Shown in pieces: positions 26,772-35,858 of a stretch of DNA of 64,000 bases. The notes under the pieces were generated by a model that made no database searches, had not been told where the DNA came from, and worked only from the letters and a program-made list of their open reading frames with translations. The stretch is from Oryzomicrobium sp. (lineage in GTDB: Bacteria > Pseudomonadota > Gammaproteobacteria > Burkholderiales > Rhodocyclaceae): positions 124,001 to 188,000 of the forward strand of contig NZ_JAJTBG010000009.1 of the NCBI RefSeq assembly GCF_021287045.1, written 5' to 3'. The first letter of the stretch is position 1; each line of letters starts with the position of its first letter. Position numbers and translations under genes: made by a program.

Positions 26772-27095
26772 TCACGCGCCCAGGCGCGGCAGGGCCACGC
26801 TGTCCGGCGCCAGGTCGACGGGCAGCTCCGACGCCCGCAGCGTCGGCTGGAAGGCCAGTACCTCGAAGGCGGCCACGCCGGCCTGGTGGAACGGATCTTC
26901 CGCCAGCCAATCGAGCAGCGTATCCCGGGAGGGCGCCCGGGCGAGGAGGATGCCGCCCTGGCGCGGCTCTTGGGGGCCGGAGGCGAGGAAGCGGCCGGCG
27001 GCATAGCCCCGGTACAGGTAATCGCGGTGGGCCGCCAGGTGGGCGTCCACGTCCTCCAGAGGACGAATGTAGCGCAGTACGACGACATACAGCAT
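26772..27095 (-). CDS. YciI family protein
   Basis: This 107-residue protein has the alpha-beta barrel fold of the YciI/DGPF group. The conserved pattern starts MLYVVVLRYIRPLEDVDAHL, continues with AAHRDYLYRGYAAGRFLASG (the His-Asp pair of the active-site pocket in this family) and ends with WLAEDPFHQAGVAAFEVLAF. Functions range from enzymatic to unknown. It sits between the cupin gene (50 bases downstream) and the quinone oxidoreductase gene on the same strand, so a small three-gene unit is possible. Confidence 0.88.
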   Translation of the reverse strand: MLYVVVLRYIRPLEDVDAHLAAHRDYLYRGYAAGRFLASGPQEPRQGGILLARAPSRDTLLDWLAEDPFHQAGVAAFEVLAFQPTLRASELPVDLAPDSVALPRLGA

Positions 27096-27171
27096 GGTCG
27101 GAATCTCCAGATAAGGATGGGGCGATGGGCGGACCGGGCCCGGCCCGCCGGTGCATCGTGGGGAGGGCGGC

Positions 27172-28209
27172 TCAGGGCAGGAGCAACAATGACCCGGAGG
27201 TCTCGCCCGCCTCCAGCCGGCGATGGGCCTCGGCGGCCTGTTCCAGGGGCAGGGTGCCCCCCACTTCCACCTTGAGGCCCGCGGCCAGACGCTCCAGGGT
27301 GGCTGCCGCCCCTTCCCGGTAGCGCGCCAGGTCGGTCATGAAGCGGAATACCCCGGGGCGGGACAGGGCGATGGAGCGGGCCGGGCCGAGCAGGGCCGGA
27401 TCGACGAGGCCGATGTCACCGGCCACCTGGCCGATGGACGCCGCCGTGCCGTAGGGGCGGACCGCCTCCAGGGTGCGGGCCAGGGTGGCGCCGCCGATGC
27501 CGTCGATGGCGTAATGCACGCCCTGGCCGTCGGTCAGCTCCTTCACCGCCGCGACGAAGTCCTCGTCCTTGTAGAGGATGGCGTGATCCAGGCCGTAGGC
27601 AGCCGCCAGCTCGGCCTTGGCGGCGCTGCCCACGGTGCCGATCACCGTGGCCCCCAGGGCCTTGGCCCACTGGGTCAGCACCAGCCCCAGCCCGCCGGCG
27701 GCGGCATGGACCAGCACCGTGTCGCCGGGCCGCAGGGGGCGGACGTGGGCGAACAGCATGTGGGCGGTGATGCCGCGCAGCATGGCGCCGGCGGCGCTGG
27801 CGTCGGACACCCCGTCGGGCAGGGGCACCGCCCGGGCGGCGGGGAAGTTGCGCGCGCTGGCGTAGCTGCCCGCCGGCGGCCCGGCGTAGGCCACCCGCTG
27901 GCCCAGGGCCAGGCCGTACTGCTCGGCGGCACCGGCCCCCAGGGCGACGATTTCTCCCACCCCTTCCACCCCCAGGGTGGCGGGCAGGGACGGCAGGGCG
28001 TAAAGGCCGGTGCGGTGGTAGATATCGACGAAATTGACGCCGATGGCGCGGTGGCGGATCTGCACTTCCCCGGGACCGGGAGCGGGCAGGGGGCGATGTT
28101 CAACCTGGAGAGCAGCGGCGTCGCCGTAGCGGTGCAGGCGGACTTCGGTGGCGTGGGTCAGGGGCGCGCGGGGCGCCGCAACGGCGGCGGACGGGGCAAG
28201 GGATGACAT
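27172..28209 (-). CDS. qorA: Quinone oxidoreductase (zinc-independent MDR family)
   Basis: This 345-residue medium-chain reductase uses NADPH for one-electron reduction of quinones. The N-terminal catalytic domain has IGVNFVDIYHRTGLYALPSL, diagnostic of quinone oxidoreductase 1. The Rossmann motif is VHAAAGGLGLVLTQWAKALG. Zinc-ligand cysteines of alcohol dehydrogenases are absent. The start at 28209 is preceded by GAGAGG at five bases. About 20 extra residues before the conserved core are unusual but not excluded. It is divergent from a LysR regulator 213 bases away, which is the likely controller. Confidence 0.93.
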   Translation of the reverse strand: MSSLAPSAAVAAPRAPLTHATEVRLHRYGDAAALQVEHRPLPAPGPGEVQIRHRAIGVNFVDIYHRTGLYALPSLPATLGVEGVGEIVALGAGAAEQYGLALGQRVAYAGPPAGSYASARNFPAARAVPLPDGVSDASAAGAMLRGITAHMLFAHVRPLRPGDTVLVHAAAGGLGLVLTQWAKALGATVIGTVGSAAKAELAAAYGLDHAILYKDEDFVAAVKELTDGQGVHYAIDGIGGATLARTLEAVRPYGTAASIGQVAGDIGLVDPALLGPARSIALSRPGVFRFMTDLARYREGAAATLERLAAGLKVEVGGTLPLEQAAEAHRRLEAGETSGSLLLLP

Positions 28210-28422
28210 GGCGACCTCTCGAAACGGATGACGTGAAAAATGACGCCCCCAGGGCGGGCCGCTGGAAAGCCTCGGAAAAACCTCCAGAAACCCCGGGCCT
28301 CGCACCGTGTTGCTGGCGCAGCGCTATTGCCCCGGGAGCGCATTGCCGGGCCACTGTAATCCGTTCAAAATCGCCCGAAAATTCCCAACAAATACACATT
28401 CACTGTGCAAAATTCACCAGAT

Positions 28423-29322
28423 ATGAACGTCCCCCTGCAATGGGACGACGTGCGCCACTTTCTCGCCCTGGCCCGGGAAGGCAGCCTGTCCGGCGCCGCC
28501 CGCGCTCTCAAGGTGGAGCACTCCACCGTGGCCCGGCGCGTCGATGCCCTGGAGCAGGCCCTCCGGCTGCGCCTGTTCGACCGGCTGCCCCGGGGCTGGC
28601 ACCTCACCCCGGAAGGGGAGGCCCTGGCCCAGCACGCCCTGCGCATGGAGGACGAGGCCCTGGCCTTCGGCCGCGCCGCTCTGGGCGTGGCCACCCTGTC
28701 CGGCACAGTGCGCCTCTCCGCCCCGCCGGTGGTGGCCAGCCACTTTCTCGTCCCGCGCCTGGGGCCTCTGCGCCGGCGCTGGCCGGACATCCGCCTGGAA
28801 GTGGTGGGCGAGGCCCGGGAGGCCAACCTGACCCGGCGCGAGGCCGACCTGGCCCTGCGCCTCTCCCGCCCCAGCGCTCCCGGCCTGGTGGCCCGGCCCC
28901 TGGCGGAAATGGGCTACGGCCTGTTCGCCACGCCGGAATGGGCGGCCCGGCCGGCGACAGAGTGGGAATTCGTCGGCTACGACGAGAGCCTGCGCCAGGT
29001 GCCTCAGCAGCAATGGCTCGACAGCCTCACCGCCGGGCGCCCCACGGTGCTGCGCAGCAACGACCTGGCCGGCCTCTATCAGGCAGCCCGGGCCGGCCTG
29101 GGGGTGACCGCCCTGCCCTACTTCCTCGGCAACCGGGACGATGTACTGGTGCGCCTGCCCGCTTACGACTGCCCGACCCGACGCAAGCTGTGGCTGGTGC
29201 TGCACCCGGACCTGCGCCGCTCGCCCCGGGTACGGGCGGTGGCCGACGCCATCGCCGAACTGGTGATGGGGGAAGCCGCCCTGCTGGCGGGACGGCAGGC
29301 AGCGGCGGGGGACCCCGGCTGA
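28423..29322 (+). CDS. LysR-family transcriptional regulator
   Basis: This 299-residue regulator has an N-terminal winged helix-turn-helix (about 1-65: LALAREGSLSGAARALKVEH, then STVARRVDALEQAL) and a LysR substrate-binding domain. The ATG at 28423 directly precedes the conserved WDDVRHFLAL; a GTG six codons upstream is possible. The region between it and the quinone oxidoreductase gene is AT-rich for this genome (28360-28420) and should hold the divergent promoters. Control of the oxidoreductase is inferred from arrangement only. Confidence 0.9.
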   Translation: MNVPLQWDDVRHFLALAREGSLSGAARALKVEHSTVARRVDALEQALRLRLFDRLPRGWHLTPEGEALAQHALRMEDEALAFGRAALGVATLSGTVRLSAPPVVASHFLVPRLGPLRRRWPDIRLEVVGEAREANLTRREADLALRLSRPSAPGLVARPLAEMGYGLFATPEWAARPATEWEFVGYDESLRQVPQQQWLDSLTAGRPTVLRSNDLAGLYQAARAGLGVTALPYFLGNRDDVLVRLPAYDCPTRRKLWLVLHPDLRRSPRVRAVADAIAELVMGEAALLAGRQAAAGDPG

Positions 29323-29500
29323 AGCCGGGGCCGGGCGGATGCGCCAGCCGTCCCGGGACCATCGGGCAGGGCGCCCCATTCCGCCCCATTACATCCCTTC
29401 CGCACACGCCCCCGGAGGGCGGCCCGAGCCTTCGGCATTTCCGAAGGCTGACCGCACCGGCGCAGCAAGCCCCGCGCCAGTACTTGCGCTTGGGGCAGTC

Positions 29501-29533
29501 AAAAAAACAGCCATCGGATTTTCCGATGGCTGT
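29501..29533 (-). terminator. Intrinsic terminator after leuA
   Basis: A 12-base-pair stem, ACAGCCATCGGA (29507-29518) with TCCGATGGCTGT (29522-29533) and a 3-base loop, is followed on the minus strand by seven T residues (29501-29507). It lies 26 bases beyond the leuA stop. Confidence 0.9.
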
Positions 29534-29559
29534 GGCCATTTGGCACTGGGACAGAAGGG

Positions 29560-31427
<1,868 letters not shown>

Positions 31428-31566
31428 GACAGTCTCCGGAGGAGAAAAACGACGACGAAAGGGGAATCGAGGATGGCGCGAAGCCGCGAGGCTCGCGCAT
31501 TCCGCCCTTGCCGGCCCGGAGGCTGGCGGAGGCGGTTTCAACAGGAGGGGGGAGAGTATGTGCGCG

Positions 31567-31665
31567 CTAGACGCGCAGCAGCAGACCCAGGTCCAGGAGC
31601 TGGGCCAGGGAGAGGGAAGCGATCGGAGCGTTGCGCTCGATCATGGGGGTCTGCTGGGAAGTCAT
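31567..31665 (-). CDS. Leucine-rich leader peptide of leuA
   Basis: A 32-residue reading frame upstream of leuA whose last 15 residues are SLSLAQLLDLGLLLRV-like, with eight leucines overall, three of them consecutive, and a final valine. Such a density of the pathway's end product is the hallmark of amino-acid attenuation leaders, though the sequence differs from enteric LeuL. No Shine-Dalgarno precedes its ATG (31665). A promoter-like pair lies so close (31673-31702) that the transcript may be leaderless. The frame stops at TAG 31567, 298 bases before leuA. It was identified by reading codons directly; translation is not shown. Confidence 0.7.
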   Translation of the reverse strand: MTSQQTPMIERNAPIASLSLAQLLDLGLLLRV

Positions 31666-31672
31666 GACGGCA

Positions 31673-31702
31673 ACCGTAACCGAAGGCGCGGCGGCAGGTC
31701 AA
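31673..31702 (-). promoter_or_regulatory. Putative promoter of the leu leader transcript
   Basis: On the minus strand TTGACC (31697-31702) and TACGGT (31673-31678) are separated by 18 bases; the -10 matches the three key positions T1, A2 and T6. The expected transcription start would fall at or within a few bases of the leader ATG at 31665. Confidence 0.4.
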
Positions 31703-31825
31703 CCCCGCCCGGCGGGCGGGCACGGAACGCGGGGTGCGGATTTTTCCGCCCTTCCGTGCCGAATCACGCACCGACCACGCCAGCCCGCTCCCATTCGGTC
31801 ATACCCAGGGATTATCATCGGCGGC

Positions 31826-33448
31826 ATGATGTTCCGCCTGAACCGCCGTATCCGCCCCTTCGACAGCCTCATCTCCCGATTAATGCTGCTCGGGCTGTGC
31901 CTCGTCACGATCGGCATCGCCGCCCGCTACTACGCCATCAGCCATTTCCTGCGCGAGGACCTGGCGACGGTGGTGGAGGCCCAGCAACTGGCGCTGGCCA
32001 CCTATGTGGCCCGGGACATCGACGAACGCATCGTGCACCGTCGCAACCTGTTGGAACGCATCGGCGCGGCCCTGCCGCCGGACCTGCTGCGCCGCCCGGC
32101 GGCGCTGCGCGCCTGGCTCAAGGAACACTACGAGTTCCAGCCCCTGTTTTCCGCCGGCCTGTTCGTCACCGACACCCGAGGCGTGGCGCTGGCCGACTAC
32201 CCGGTGCTGCCCGACCGGGAGCATGGCGACTATGCCGACCGGGATTACATCAAGGACGCCCTGGCCGGCCGCACCACCATCGGCCGGCCGGTGATGGGCC
32301 GGGCCGCCAAGGAGCCGGTGCTGCCCATGGCGGTGCCGCTCCTGGACGGCCGGGGCGAGGTGCGGGGCGCGCTGGTGGGTATCACCGCCCTGGCCACGCC
32401 GGGCTTTCTCGACCTGCTACAGCAGAGCCACATCGGCAAGGGCACTGGCGGCTTCCTGCTCGTCTCGCCCCAGGACAGGCTGTTCGTCGCCGCCTCGGAA
32501 CCCGACATGGTGTTCACCCCCACCCCGCCCTCCGGGGTGAACGCCCTGCACGACCGGGCCATGGCGGGCTACCGGGGCACCGGCATCACGGTCAACGCCA
32601 AGGGTGTGGAAGAAGTCTCGGCCATGGTCACGGTGCCCAGCACCGGCTGGTTCCTGGTGGCCCGCCTGCCCAGCCGGGAGGCCTTCGCCACCGTGGCCCG
32701 CACCCAGTCCTTCCTGCTGCGCAACGGCGTGCTCGCCTTCATGGTGTTCGCCGCCCTCGCCTCCACTGGCATGTACGTTCTGCTGCGCCCCCTGTCCCGC
32801 GCCGCCGACCACGCCGAGCGCATGACCCGGGGCGAGATTCCCCTGGAGCCCCTGCCGGTGGTGCGCCAAGACGAGGTGGGCCACCTGATCGGGGCTTTCA
32901 ACCGGTTGCTGAAGAAGCTCGACGAGCAGCAGGCGGAACTGGCCCGCATCGCCCACCACGACTCCCTCACCGGCCTGCCCAACCGGGCCCTGCTGGCGGA
33001 CCGGCTGCACCAGGCCCTGGCCCGCGCCCAGCGCACCGGCAGCCGGGTGGCCCTGCTGTTCATGGACCTGGACGGCTTCAAGCTGATCAACGATTCCCTC
33101 GGCCACGAAGCCGGCGACGACGCCCTGCGCCAGGTGGCCCAGCGCCTTGGCAAGATCGTGCGCCAGAGCGACACCCTGGCCCGGGTCGGCGGCGATGAGT
33201 TCGTGCTGTTGCTCTGCGATCTGGGCGAGGACGCCGAAGCCGCCGCCGGCATCGTCGCCCAAAAGTGCATCGAGACGCTGCTCCCGCCCTTCACTGTCGC
33301 CGATATCCCCTGTGCTATCGGCGTGTCGATCGGCATTGCCACGGGCAGCGGCGATACCGCCGCCGGAGCCCTGCTGCAAGCGGCGGACCGTGGCATGTAC
33401 CGGGCCAAGAAGGCCGGCCGGGGACGCTACGTCGCCTGCCCGGTGTAA
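31826..33448 (+). CDS. dCACHE-HAMP-GGDEF diguanylate cyclase
   Basis: This 540-residue protein has a membrane helix (about 18-38), a periplasmic double-CACHE sensor domain (about 45-285; RDYIKDALAGRTTIGRPVMG is the typical ligand-pocket segment), a second helix (about 293-312) and a HAMP linker (about 313-365). The GGDEF domain spans about 375-535. The active-site loop is GGDEF and RQSD five residues before it is an intact inhibitory site, so an active, feedback-controlled enzyme is expected. Two adjacent ATG codons (31826 and 31829) are possible; no strong ribosome site is seen. It is divergent from the leu leader and independent of it in function as far as can be seen. The ligand is unknown. 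Confidence 0.92.
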   Translation: MMFRLNRRIRPFDSLISRLMLLGLCLVTIGIAARYYAISHFLREDLATVVEAQQLALATYVARDIDERIVHRRNLLERIGAALPPDLLRRPAALRAWLKEHYEFQPLFSAGLFVTDTRGVALADYPVLPDREHGDYADRDYIKDALAGRTTIGRPVMGRAAKEPVLPMAVPLLDGRGEVRGALVGITALATPGFLDLLQQSHIGKGTGGFLLVSPQDRLFVAASEPDMVFTPTPPSGVNALHDRAMAGYRGTGITVNAKGVEEVSAMVTVPSTGWFLVARLPSREAFATVARTQSFLLRNGVLAFMVFAALASTGMYVLLRPLSRAADHAERMTRGEIPLEPLPVVRQDEVGHLIGAFNRLLKKLDEQQAELARIAHHDSLTGLPNRALLADRLHQALARAQRTGSRVALLFMDLDGFKLINDSLGHEAGDDALRQVAQRLGKIVRQSDTLARVGGDEFVLLLCDLGEDAEAAAGIVAQKCIETLLPPFTVADIPCAIGVSIGIATGSGDTAAGALLQAADRGMYRAKKAGRGRYVACPV

Positions 33449-33622
33449 GCCGGCGCAGGCCGCCCCGGGCCGGCGGCGCCCCTTCCTGTCCCTCGTCGCC
33501 CCCCCTACACGGCCTGCCGTGGGCAAGGCCGCCGGCATCGCCGATAATGGCGCGCCGCGGCCGCCGCCGGCGCCGCATTCCCCGATCCCCACACTCCACG
33601 CCTCGACGTCCCCGACGCCGCC

Positions 33623-35245
33623 ATGCCCGATACCCGCGCCACTCCGCCGTCCGCCGCTGCCTCCGTCAATTCCGCCCAGAAATCCCCGAACCTGCAACGC
33701 CAGGTGGCGGTGGCGGCCTGCTTCGGCACCTTCCTGGAGTGGTACGACTTCCTCACCTTCGCCACCCTGGCCACCTACTTCGGGCCCCTCTTCTTCCCGC
33801 CGGACAACCCGGTGGCCGGGCTGCTGGCCAGCCTGGCCACCTTCGGTGCGGGCATGGTGGTGCGGCCCCTGGGGGCGGCCCTGTTCGGCTCCCTGGGCGA
33901 CCGCATCGGCCGGCGCCGGGTGTTCATCGTCACCATCGTGCTGATGGGCATCGCCACGGTGGGGGTGGGCCTGCTGCCCACCTACGCCCAGGTCGGCCTG
34001 CTCGCCCCGGGCCTGCTGCTGGCCCTGCGCCTGTTGCAGGGCCTGTCGGTGGGCGGCGAGATCGGCGGCTCGGCGGTGTATTTGACCGAGCACGCTCCGG
34101 AAGGCCGGCGCGGCCTGTTCACCAGCGTGCTGCAACTGATGGGCCCCCTGGGCATGATGGCTTCCGCCGCCCAATTGGTGCTGCTGCAATCCTGGCTGAC
34201 CGAAGCGGACTTCGCCGCCTGGGGCTGGCGCGTGCCCTTTCTGGTGTCGGCGCTGCTGCTGGCGGTGTCGCTGAAGAGCCGGGTGGCCCTGCACGAGTCG
34301 CCGGTATTCCGCCAGTTGCAGGCGAAAAAGGCCCTGTCGGCCACGCCGCTGCGCGACTGCTTCCGCGACCGCACCACCCTGGCGCGCATGGGGGTGCTGG
34401 CCCTGTGCATCTCCGCCGGCGGCTCGCTGCTGTTTTTCTCCGCCCAGGTCTACACCACGGTCTTTCTCAAGAGCGTGGTCAAGCTGGAGGCCAAAACCGC
34501 CAGCCAGCTGGTGATGGTGGCGACCGTCGCCCTGTTCCCCTTGACCCTGGCCGCCGGCGCCCTGTCGGACCGCATCGGCCGGCGCCCGGTGCTGTTGGCC
34601 GGACTCTTGGTGGGCGCGCTCACCCTGCTGCCGGTGTTCCAGGCCTTCATCCCCGCCGGCAACCCGGCCATGGCCCGCTTCCAGCGCGACGTGCCGGTGG
34701 TGCTGGCGGGCAGCGACTGTTCCTATTCGCCCTTCGCCGCCCCGGCCAGCGACTGCGCCCGGGCCCAGGAATGGCTGGTCAAGCAGGGAGTGACCTATAC
34801 CCGCGACGACCTGCCGGCCGGCAGCCCCACCACCGTGCGGATCGGCACCGCCGAGCCGGTGGCAGCCCACGACGCCGCCGCCCTGGCCCCGCTGCTGGAA
34901 GCCGCCGGCTGGCCCGGCCGGGCCGACCCGGCCCAGGTGGACGGCCTGACCCTGGTGCTGCTGCTGTTGGTGCCGATCGTCGCCGTGGCGCTGATCACCG
35001 GCCCCCAGACGGCGGTGCTGGCCGAACTCTTTCCGGCCCGCACCCGCTACTCGGCGGTGGCCCTGCCCCACAACCTGGCAGCGGGCTGGATCGGCGGGCT
35101 GTCGCCCTTCGTCGTCACCCTGCTCAACGTGCGCTACGGCGACGGCACCGCCGGCCTGTGGTACCCGGTGGTCCTGCTCGGCCTGGCCTTTCTGGTGGGG
35201 CTGCGCTTCCTGCCGGAGACGAAGCAGGCGCGGCTGGAGGAGTGA
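33623..35245 (+). CDS. MFS transporter, MHS (metabolite:H+ symporter) type, with a soluble insertion
   Basis: This 540-residue inner-membrane transporter has the MHS-family marks FGTFLEWYDFLTFATLATYF at the first helix, the loop motif GSLGDRIGRRRVFIVTI and RLLQGLSVGGEIGGSAVYLT. This group includes ProP, KgtP and ShiA, so a small organic acid or osmolyte substrate is likely. An insertion of about 95 polar residues (roughly 345-438), with two cysteines in DCSYSPFAAPASDC, separates helices in the second half. Most family members (about 430 residues) lack it. Similar long members may exist in other betaproteobacteria, but I cannot check that here. Confidence 0.9.
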   Translation: MPDTRATPPSAAASVNSAQKSPNLQRQVAVAACFGTFLEWYDFLTFATLATYFGPLFFPPDNPVAGLLASLATFGAGMVVRPLGAALFGSLGDRIGRRRVFIVTIVLMGIATVGVGLLPTYAQVGLLAPGLLLALRLLQGLSVGGEIGGSAVYLTEHAPEGRRGLFTSVLQLMGPLGMMASAAQLVLLQSWLTEADFAAWGWRVPFLVSALLLAVSLKSRVALHESPVFRQLQAKKALSATPLRDCFRDRTTLARMGVLALCISAGGSLLFFSAQVYTTVFLKSVVKLEAKTASQLVMVATVALFPLTLAAGALSDRIGRRPVLLAGLLVGALTLLPVFQAFIPAGNPAMARFQRDVPVVLAGSDCSYSPFAAPASDCARAQEWLVKQGVTYTRDDLPAGSPTTVRIGTAEPVAAHDAAALAPLLEAAGWPGRADPAQVDGLTLVLLLLVPIVAVALITGPQTAVLAELFPARTRYSAVALPHNLAAGWIGGLSPFVVTLLNVRYGDGTAGLWYPVVLLGLAFLVGLRFLPETKQARLEE

Positions 35246-35335
35246 CGAGCACCGCCCCGGGCAACGCTCGACACTCCGCCGGCATGAGCGGTCCTCCCGC
35301 CGAGGAGGCCGGGCAACGCGGACAACAGTAACAAT

Positions 35336-35350
35336 TGCAACAATGTTGCA
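35336..35350 (+). promoter_or_regulatory. 15-bp palindrome upstream of the TonB cluster
   Basis: TGCAAC-AAT-GTTGCA is a perfect inverted repeat with a 3-base centre. It lies in an AT-rich patch 112 bases before the first gene of the cluster, where an operator would be expected. Metal-responsive Fur-family repressors use dyads of similar length, but I cannot assign this one to Fur or Zur. Confidence 0.5.
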
Positions 35351-35461
35351 TTAAAAGAGACGCGGCGCTTACCATGACGCCATGGTCGCCATCGCCCTTC
35401 GCCCATTCGCCAAGCCCGCCATGGGAGCGGAAGGGAAAGCCTTGCCGCCCGGGGTGAGGTC

Positions 35462-35779
35462 ATGACCGGCCGGGCGCCCGCGGCGCGCCGCCCCTGGCAG
35501 AACTGGCGGCTGGCGCTGCTGCTGGTCCTGCTCGCCTGTTTCGTCGGCCTGGTAGCGGCCGAAGCCTTCCACCGCCACGACTCCGTCGCCGCCGGGGACG
35601 CCTGCGTTCTGTGCCAGGCGGCGGCCCATCCCCCTCTCGACGCGACGCTGTCGGGCAGCGAACTCGCCCCGCCCCTGCTCGTCGCCCTCTATTTCATCGC
35701 CCGCCTGCGGGAGCGGATTCGTTTCGCCTCGCCCAGCCGCGTCCCCTATCGCTCCCGCGCACCGCCACTCGCTTTCTAG
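35462..35779 (+). CDS. Small His/Cys membrane protein ahead of the TonB receptor (DUF2946-like)
   Basis: This 105-residue protein has one N-terminal membrane segment (about 15-35) followed by HRHDSVAAGDACVLCQAAAH, a His-x-His plus CxxC cluster. This resembles the DUF2946 group of small proteins, which often precede TonB-dependent receptors and copper-related genes. A second hydrophobic stretch lies near residues 68-82. The His/Cys pattern suggests metal binding. The ATG follows GTGAGG. It is 79 bases upstream of the receptor gene, separated by a stable hairpin (35809-35829). The family match is by pattern only. Confidence 0.65.
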   Translation: MTGRAPAARRPWQNWRLALLLVLLACFVGLVAAEAFHRHDSVAAGDACVLCQAAAHPPLDATLSGSELAPPLLVALYFIARLRERIRFASPSRVPYRSRAPPLAF

Positions 35780-35808
35780 TTTCGCCTGCATTGCCGCAGT
35801 ACTAGAAC

Positions 35809-35829
35809 CGCCTCGACCCCGTCGAGGCG
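35809..35829 (+). promoter_or_regulatory. Stable hairpin between the small membrane protein and receptor genes
   Basis: CGCCTCGAC (35809-35817) pairs perfectly with GTCGAGGCG (35821-35829) around a CCC loop. No U-run follows, so it is probably a processing or stability element rather than a terminator. It starts 50 bases before the receptor start. Confidence 0.5.
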
Positions 35830-35858
35830 ACGTGCATCCGTCTCGTGGGAGTGGTTCC

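Noticed and set aside
31476-31498. GCGCGAAGCC/GGCTCGCGC hairpin between the two leu leader frames as terminator
   Set aside because: It has a bulge and the next T-run is over 20 bases away, so terminator function is not supported by eye.
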